Source of the DNA: Priapulus caudatus
Lineage: Eukaryota; Priapulida; Priapulimorpha; Priapulimorphida; Priapulidae
Length of the DNA: 22,904 nucleotides
Direction: 5' to 3'
Assembly (NCBI RefSeq): GCF_000485595.1
Contig: NW_014577199.1
Span: 206,894-229,797, forward strand
Shown here: positions 18,190-22,904 of the stretch, one piece after another
How positions within the stretch are numbered: position 1 is the stretch's first letter
How the letters are laid out: every line of letters begins with the position of its first letter
Made by a program: the position numbers and the translations under genes
The notes under the pieces: generated by a model
The model's input: the letters and a program-made list of their open reading frames with translations, nothing else
The model's database searches: none
What the model was told of the DNA's origin: nothing

Positions 18190-18830
18190 ATGGATTAGCA
18201 GAGCGCCTTCACTTTTGTCTCTACGACGCGACTTATGGTGGGAGCTGCGCGAAAAGAGGACCAAGGTGCATATCAAGACTCAATGAGGATGCCCCCCGAA
18301 ATGTACGATGAAGCCTGCTACGGAGAGTTGGTCCTCGCATCACGAGCAAAATAACTAAGTACAGGTTGCCCTGGACGCCTGGCCTCGACGCTGGCAGTCA
18401 CTTTGCGGCACCTGGCGCTCGGGTAGGCCAAGTTACTCGCGAACATGCAGTAGCGGATGGGAGAGTACCACGCCACACACATCTCAGTGCGTAGGTCCCG
18501 TGAAGTCTGCCAAGCCATCATTGATGAGTACATGGCGGAGGTGATGACGCTGCCCCAACCACTCCATGAGAGGGATGGCGTGCCACTATCAGACAACTTC
18601 ATGAAGAGGTGGAACTTTCCGCCCATAGCATTGGGGCCCTAGATGGGAAGCACGTGGCATGTAGGTGTCCCCCACCAAAGATCGGATCCATGTATTACAA
18701 CATTAACAAAGGGGTTTTACTGTCTGGTGGCTGGCTCCCTGGCCCTGGCTGGGCTCCAAGCTTTCACATGGATGTCACGGCAAGAAGCCGGAAGCAATTC
18801 GTTGCAAGTGGCCGCGCACCTTTGATGCGT
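18190..18830 (+). pseudogene. PIF/Harbinger (HARBI1-like) transposase remnant (unit B)
   Basis: A start codon at 18190 follows GGGTTAGACC. Readable pieces in order are MRMPPEMYDE, GELVLASRAK, TLRH, REVCQAIIDEYMAEVMTLPQ, LSDNFMKRWNFP, GALDGKHVACRCPP, GSMYYN and FHMDV. LDGKH carries the first catalytic aspartate of the DDE nuclease, and GSMYYN leads to the second strand; the WVD(V)GA-type second acidic motif is at best partly visible and the final acidic residue is not found. After the MDV segment the sequence turns into the antisense MADF-type region, so the catalytic core is truncated. Several frame changes mean it is not expressible as it stands. Confidence 0.75.
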
Positions 18831-18849
18831 CATCGTATGAGGGGTCCAG

Positions 18850-19085
18850 CACCTGGGCCTGATCTTCTCCCACCTCCTTCAGCCTCTTGCCAAGTGTCTT
18901 ATGTAGGCGTTGAGTTGGGATTCCACATTAAATTGGGTTCTCCCTCAGCCACTCAACCATCAGAATCTCTCTGGCCTCATTGCTGATGGTAGCAACATTC
19001 TTTGATTTTCTGCCTTGCTAGGGTGGCCCGCATTCTTCTTCCTGGATTTGGGTAGAGAACCAGAGCCATGTTCATCAGAAGAAAT
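18850..19085 (-). pseudogene. Harbinger second-ORF (MADF/Myb-like) remnant (unit B)
   Basis: Minus-strand pieces in order are EHGSGSLPKSRKKN, SNEAREILMVEWLRENP, WNP-LNAYKDT and a basic/acidic tail. The EILMVEWLRENP...LNAYKD arrangement resembles the start of a MADF domain (L-[VI]E-x-[VI/L]R-x-[NH]P-x-[LI]YD...YKD), the DNA-binding accessory protein of Harbinger elements. Frame changes break it. It converges on the transposase remnant with little or no space between. Confidence 0.58.
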
Positions 19086-19430
19086 GACATGCTGCATTAT
19101 TTGAATGATGTGATGAATGGAATGAGTCACGGGTCCAATTGGTTCTCTACGAGGAGGAGTTGGAGACCTGGGAGACCTGGACCCGCTGGACCTGGCTACG
19201 GGTAGAGGCCTTTAAACAGAGTTACATACAGGTTTTTACCACGTGACCGGATAATTCGGCACGTAGCACGCAGGTCCAAGCGCAACTTGTAAGTTTTGAC
19301 GCAACTCAAACGCAAAGATCGTAAGTTTAGTTCGCACCCCGGCACACCAACGCCAACACGCACCCACACGAGCCCAACGCGCACACGCAACCAAACACGT
19401 ACAACGCATGGATGTTGAATAGCCCGCCTT

Positions 19431-20630
19431 GGACCATGTTGATATTGGCGTTGCGTTTGGCTCGCGATATAAAAACATATTTTTACAAAACGCACTCATC
19501 AGTCTTCACGCATTACGTACTGGTCGTCGCACGGCGGCCTTAAATATCCAGGATCCACAATTCCTCGAGGTATCTGGCCCAGGTTTTCCCGCTCTAGCCC
19601 GTCCACCATGATGCGAAATCGTGTTGCGTACCTGTTGGCGGAATCATGCTGGCGATCGTGTTGCGTGCCTGTTGCGATCCTGTTGCGTGTGTAGGCGTAA
19701 CCCCAGCCTATTATGCGTATCCCGGCAGGCGTAATCTCCAACCTATGCCATGCGTATCCCAACTTATTAAGTTGCGTGTGGAGTTGCGTGTTAGATGCGT
19801 ACTACAATGCGTGATGAAAAAATGGTATAAATAAGTCGGGCTATTTCTAGATCGCTGTCAGTTTTATTGGGGTGGAACTCCAGACGGTGACACACTAGAG
19901 CTTAAATAGCCTCTTGATTTTGTTATTGGCCCATCCAGTTTAAGTGCTGATCGAATATTAGGCACTCCAAACCATACCAGAATAGAAATAAACAAAAGGG
20001 CGAAGAAGAAGAAGTGGTGGGTTAGACATGGATTTGCAGGGCGCGTTTCACTTCATGGTGCTCTACGACGGCAGCGTACCTGGTGGAGGCTCCAGACGAC
20101 GGACCACAGCGTGCATTCAAGACCCACTCCATGAGAGATGCCCCCCACCGAGATCTAGATGAGCCCTGCTACGGAGAGTTGTGGTCCTCGCCATCACCAA
20201 TATAATACCGGAATTCATATATACTTCATTATATAGTTAATTATACAAGGTCCTTTTACGCACCGTGACCAATATCGACCAGCCCTAACCCACAGCAGCC
20301 TTATAGCCAACGCAAGGTTCAAACGCAACTGTAAGTTCTTGTTACGCAACCTCGCAAACGCACACTGCGCTACGCTAATTTGTGCGCTGGTGATCGCAGA
20401 TATTGGGGAATCACTAAGTTTAAGTCCTCAGCGCACACCCACACGCAAACCACACGCAAACCATACACACGCAACCCAACACGCAACTCCACACGCAACC
20501 CAATGAGGTTTGAATAGGTTAGAAAATTGACAAAATTGTTGATTGGGTTGCGTTTTGGTGCGTATAAAAATATTTTTTACACGCAACTCATAGGTTTTTG
20601 CAGCATACGCTATGGTTTTACATGGGTATG
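19431..20630 (+). mobile_element. PIF/Harbinger-derived element, short form, noisy copy (unit B)
   Basis: Same order as 13424-14462: GTTGCG words (19620-19800), an ATAAATAAGTCGGGC block, GAAGAAGAAG, a start ATG near 20027, a short transposase 5-prime piece, AT-rich junction, ACGCAAC words (20300-20510), and the TATAAAAATATTTTTTACAC block near 20563. It is longer than the unit A copy because of many small insertions. Confidence 0.6.
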
Positions 20631-20756
20631 TACACTAAATCAGTGAGGTATCTATTAAGTGAGGTGTCCGTTTGATCCGAAGTCCGAATAAAGCGGGTAC
20701 CACATTGTATTCGTATATACCATATTCTTATATTATTACGTACGTTTTCTGGGCAG

Positions 20757-20967
20757 CTTTCGATTTTGAAATATCAACCTCTGTACTCGGAATTGGCAGC
20801 CCGTAAGGTGCGTTCGCCTGGTTGTAAAGCGAGACCCGAATTTATAGAGCAGTATAATCGCATGCGTACTAACACCGGCCACAACCACATCTGGTCGAAT
20901 TTGCAGCGGCAATACCTTCAACGATTCGCGCTTTCTTAACAGGAAGAAGTCACGAAACTGCCTTCCG
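20757..20967 (+). pseudogene. DEG/ENaC channel exon 3, damaged copy (unit B)
   Basis: Aligns end to end with 14593-14776 but is 27 bases longer, with scattered single-base insertions (for example CTGTACTCGGAATTGGCAGC for CTCTACTCGGATTGCAGC-type sequence). The frame is lost within the first 30 bases. The donor is altered (CCGGTAGCGTAC for CCGGTACGTC). Identity between insertions is very high, which argues for sequence error or extremely recent damage. Confidence 0.75.
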
Positions 20968-21194
20968 GTAGCGTACGGTCATTTCTCGATGACGTTTTAT
21001 CGGTTTGTTTGTTTGTTTCGTTTCGAATTGAGAGGTATTTAGCAGGCCCGTAAAAGTTGATTAATTCTGGCCTAGGAAAGAAGAGATGACAAGCACTTAT
21101 AGGCGTTTCTGGTAATCTTCGTTGACAAGTCGCTGAGAGTACAAAGCAATGCGCAGTATAGATACCATCCAAATAACTAATAAGTAGCAAGCTA

Positions 21195-21245
21195 ACAATA
21201 ATAATCATGATGATAATAATAACAATAACAATGAAAATGAATAAT
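21195..21245. repeat. (ATA/ATG) trinucleotide tract (unit B)
   Basis: AACAATAATAATC, ATGATGATAATAATAAC and similar; intronic equivalent of 14945-15031. Confidence 0.7.
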
Positions 21246-21379
21246 GAACATGGTTAGCTTCAGTAGCGTTAAACGGCGCTTTGAGATATCGAAAGGAACA
21301 CAGTGGAAGGATGATTATACCAGATTCCGCTTCTGAATATAATGACCGAATAAAAAATAATAGTACTACCCCACCCGCT

Positions 21380-21610
21380 TGTGGCACGTGCCGTGCGCGT
21401 GGTGCTCGGGCGCTGCAGTGAAAGGTGTGTGGGCTGTGCGTGGGTGCATGTCTGTATGTATGGGTCGGCGCACGTGCACGTGTGTATGGAGTGTGTGCGG
21501 GTATGTGGTGTGTGCGTGCGCCCGCGGATTTGTGATTGCAGTGGCGCGTGTGCGCTGACCATATGTTGTTTGTGTGTGCGTAGCCATCCGCGTGGCGCTG
21601 GCGCGGTGTA
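21380..21610. repeat. GT/GC alternating tract (unit B)
   Basis: Counterpart of 15155-15357 with interruptions by inserted bases. Frames over it are artefacts. Confidence 0.7.
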
Positions 21611-21650
21611 TGGCGCAACAGAATCAAGTATTCAATTTCTCTGCGCTCAG

Positions 21651-21767
21651 GAAAAAATGGCACTTGGGATAGAGATCTCTCTCACGACGCACACACCCTG
21701 TTCCTCAATGTCCGCCAACCGCTCAAGCTTTGCGTACAGTTATAAAGAATTATTCACTCACAGTGAA
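21651..21767 (+). pseudogene. DEG/ENaC channel exon 4, damaged copy (unit B)
   Basis: Acceptor TCTGCGCTCAG and then GAAAAAATGGCACTTGGGAT; aligns with 15394-15485 but about 25 bases longer. TTTGCGTACAGTTATAAAGA is intact near the end, while the donor region reads ATTCACTCACAGTGAACC in place of ATTCAGTAAGTGACC. No TM2 exon follows in the remaining 1.1 kb. Confidence 0.7.
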
Positions 21768-22040
21768 CCTGATCCCCCAGGATCTCTAACAACATCTGTC
21801 ACTACAAGTATTCCCAGCGACTAGCTGGTAGTAAATATTACAACGAAACAGCAATGATGCATTCGCCAGCAAAATCGTTCACTACCCGCTCATCAAAAAG
21901 ACTGAGCCATTAAAAAGCAATATCAAATGATTGAGAAATCAAATATAATCATAATCAATTATAATATAATACATCAATGAAAGAAATCTGCTCAATAATT
22001 GCTACTGCAAACTCTACTAGATTGACTTCCTATACGAAAC

Positions 22041-22417
22041 CATATCTCTACGCTTAACCTCCGACATCTCTGCTACGTGTGCGCCCCTGCGTTTCTAGTA
22101 GCAGTTACTCGTCAGGTATCAGTGTATCATTGCAGGTGACACACACTGGGTGGAGCCGAGTGGGCTTAACTTGGCTGGGCGCCGCAAGCGTTCTTAAGTA
22201 TTTACGAAATTTTCGGAATGTTTGCCTCTCCCTATTTCTTTGAGGAAGATCAAAAAAAAGGATAAATCACAAAGGAACGTCTTGGAAGTTAGTGATCTCG
22301 TGGAATGCCTCACTGAAATGCCTTTATGCAGTAGTCCAATATTGGCGCTCGCGAATGGTGTTGGGACAGGCGTGGCTCCATAATACTTTTAATAACATGC
22401 CCCATGCTGCTGCTCGC
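22041..22417. other. Non-coding DNA, no feature recognised
   Basis: Mixed-composition sequence beyond the end of the tandem unit. No exon with family resemblance and no repeat shared with the rest of the window was seen. Confidence 0.4.
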
Positions 22418-22745
22418 ACACACACATCACCACACACACCGCCACACACAACAGCCCACACAACACACACACACACACACACACGCCACGCACACACCCA
22501 CGCCACACACGCGCACACACGGCACACACAGAACCCATTCACACATCAGACAGGTCGGTCGCCCCGGACGCGGCGCCCGAGGGGCACCGCACACAGGTAC
22601 ATCCATATACCGGTACTTGCCAAAGCACAGTAACAGCAGGTAGATACGCGCTCACAGCACACCGCGCCCCCGGCGGCGCACACACACCACACGCGACACC
22701 CCCATACCACACATGAGCGAGTGCTCGGGAAACACACACACATCA
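22418..22745. repeat. CA-rich simple sequence
   Basis: CACACA and CACGCC runs with a GC-rich interruption (about 22546-22680). His/Thr frames on plus and Cys/Val frames on minus are artefacts. Confidence 0.75.
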
Positions 22746-22749
22746 CACA

Positions 22750-22775
22750 CGCGCGCGCGCGCGCGCGCGCGCGCG
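22750..22775. repeat. (GC)n tract
   Basis: Uninterrupted GC dinucleotide run of about 13 units directly after the CA-rich tract; strong Z-DNA candidate. Confidence 0.9.
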
Positions 22776-22904
22776 GCGGCGTAGACATGCCAGCACTCAA
22801 ACGACAACGGTACTAAATACTATACTACACAAATAAATACACTGTGTATATCAATCAGCGAAATAGTTTTAAATGCATACGTCAATGTCTAAACGCTTCT
22901 AAAA
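22776..22904. other. Non-coding DNA at window edge
   Basis: AT-rich tail with no recognisable feature. Confidence 0.4.

Larger units (their letters stand above)
17908..19430 (+). mobile_element. PIF/Harbinger-derived element, long form (unit B)
   Basis: Begins with GGGTTGCGTACTAAGTTGCG-type words, then ATAAAATAGTGGGCC, GGACCTCCGAGGTGACA, a GAA run, transposase remains (plus), MADF-type remains (minus) and a right end with AAGCGCAACTTG/GACGCAACTC/ACGCAA words from about 19270. It lies in intron 2. The left two thirds are clean relative to unit A; the right end becomes indel-rich after about 19.2 kb. Confidence 0.68.
15752..22040 (+). repeat. Tandem duplicated unit, second copy (B)
   Basis: Collinear with copy A. 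The left part (to about 19.2 kb) preserves exon frames and splice sites. The right part has an excess of scattered one- or two-base insertions, so homologous segments are longer here (exon 3 is 211 versus 184 bases). Similarity fades near 22030-22040, where A would continue into the A/B junction sequence. Confidence 0.88.

Noticed and set aside
1-22904. CRISPR array, prokaryotic operons, or integrated phage
   Set aside because: Regular direct repeats with unique spacers are absent, genes are spliced, and all tandem repeats are micro- or minisatellites.
1-22904. tRNA or rRNA genes
   Set aside because: No cloverleaf-like box A/box B pair or rRNA-like conserved block was noticed by eye; a covariance-model scan would be needed to exclude them.

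Overview
This is a eukaryotic, almost certainly metazoan, window. It has spliced exons with GT-AG junctions, many microsatellites, AT-rich intergenic DNA, an animal DEG/ENaC-type channel, an animal microcephalin-like BRCT protein, PIF/Harbinger transposons and interspersed repeats of a style common in marine invertebrates. I cannot name the species. Most long open frames in the window are simple-sequence artefacts (CA, GT, GA or polypurine tracts read as protein), and I list none of these as genes.

Layout: 1-1598 is AT-rich non-coding DNA with small hairpins. 1599-4200 holds an interspersed repeat followed by a very large inverted structure: about 0.9 kb of purine-rich minisatellite, a 45-base spacer, then about 1.1 kb of the same minisatellite inverted, all bracketed by a diverged inverted repeat. 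4200-7050 is AT-rich with (AT)n, CA and (CATA)n tracts, one inverted copy of a dispersed repeat, and a GGCCAATATTGGCC-type repeat. 7057-8112 (minus) is a GC-rich block with a recognisable microcephalin (MCPH1) BRCT domain, broken by two in-frame TAGs and two frame changes. 8113-9811 has only short repeats.

9895-22040 is a direct tandem duplication of a unit of about 6 kb. Each unit carries the same four exons of the extracellular part of a DEG/ENaC channel, with two tandem PIF/Harbinger-derived elements in the intron between exons 2 and 3. The exon phases (1, 1, 2) are mutually consistent, so the protein can be followed across the junctions. Exons for both transmembrane segments are absent from both units.

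The two units are damaged in complementary ways. In the first, exons 1-2 are full of small indels while exons 3-4 are clean; in the second, exons 1-2 are clean and exons 3-4 are full of small insertions. The clean core (about 14.2-19.2 kb) flanked by noisy sequence looks like assembly ends extended with uncorrected long reads. The duplication should be treated as unverified until tested. No complete protein-coding gene lies inside the window.
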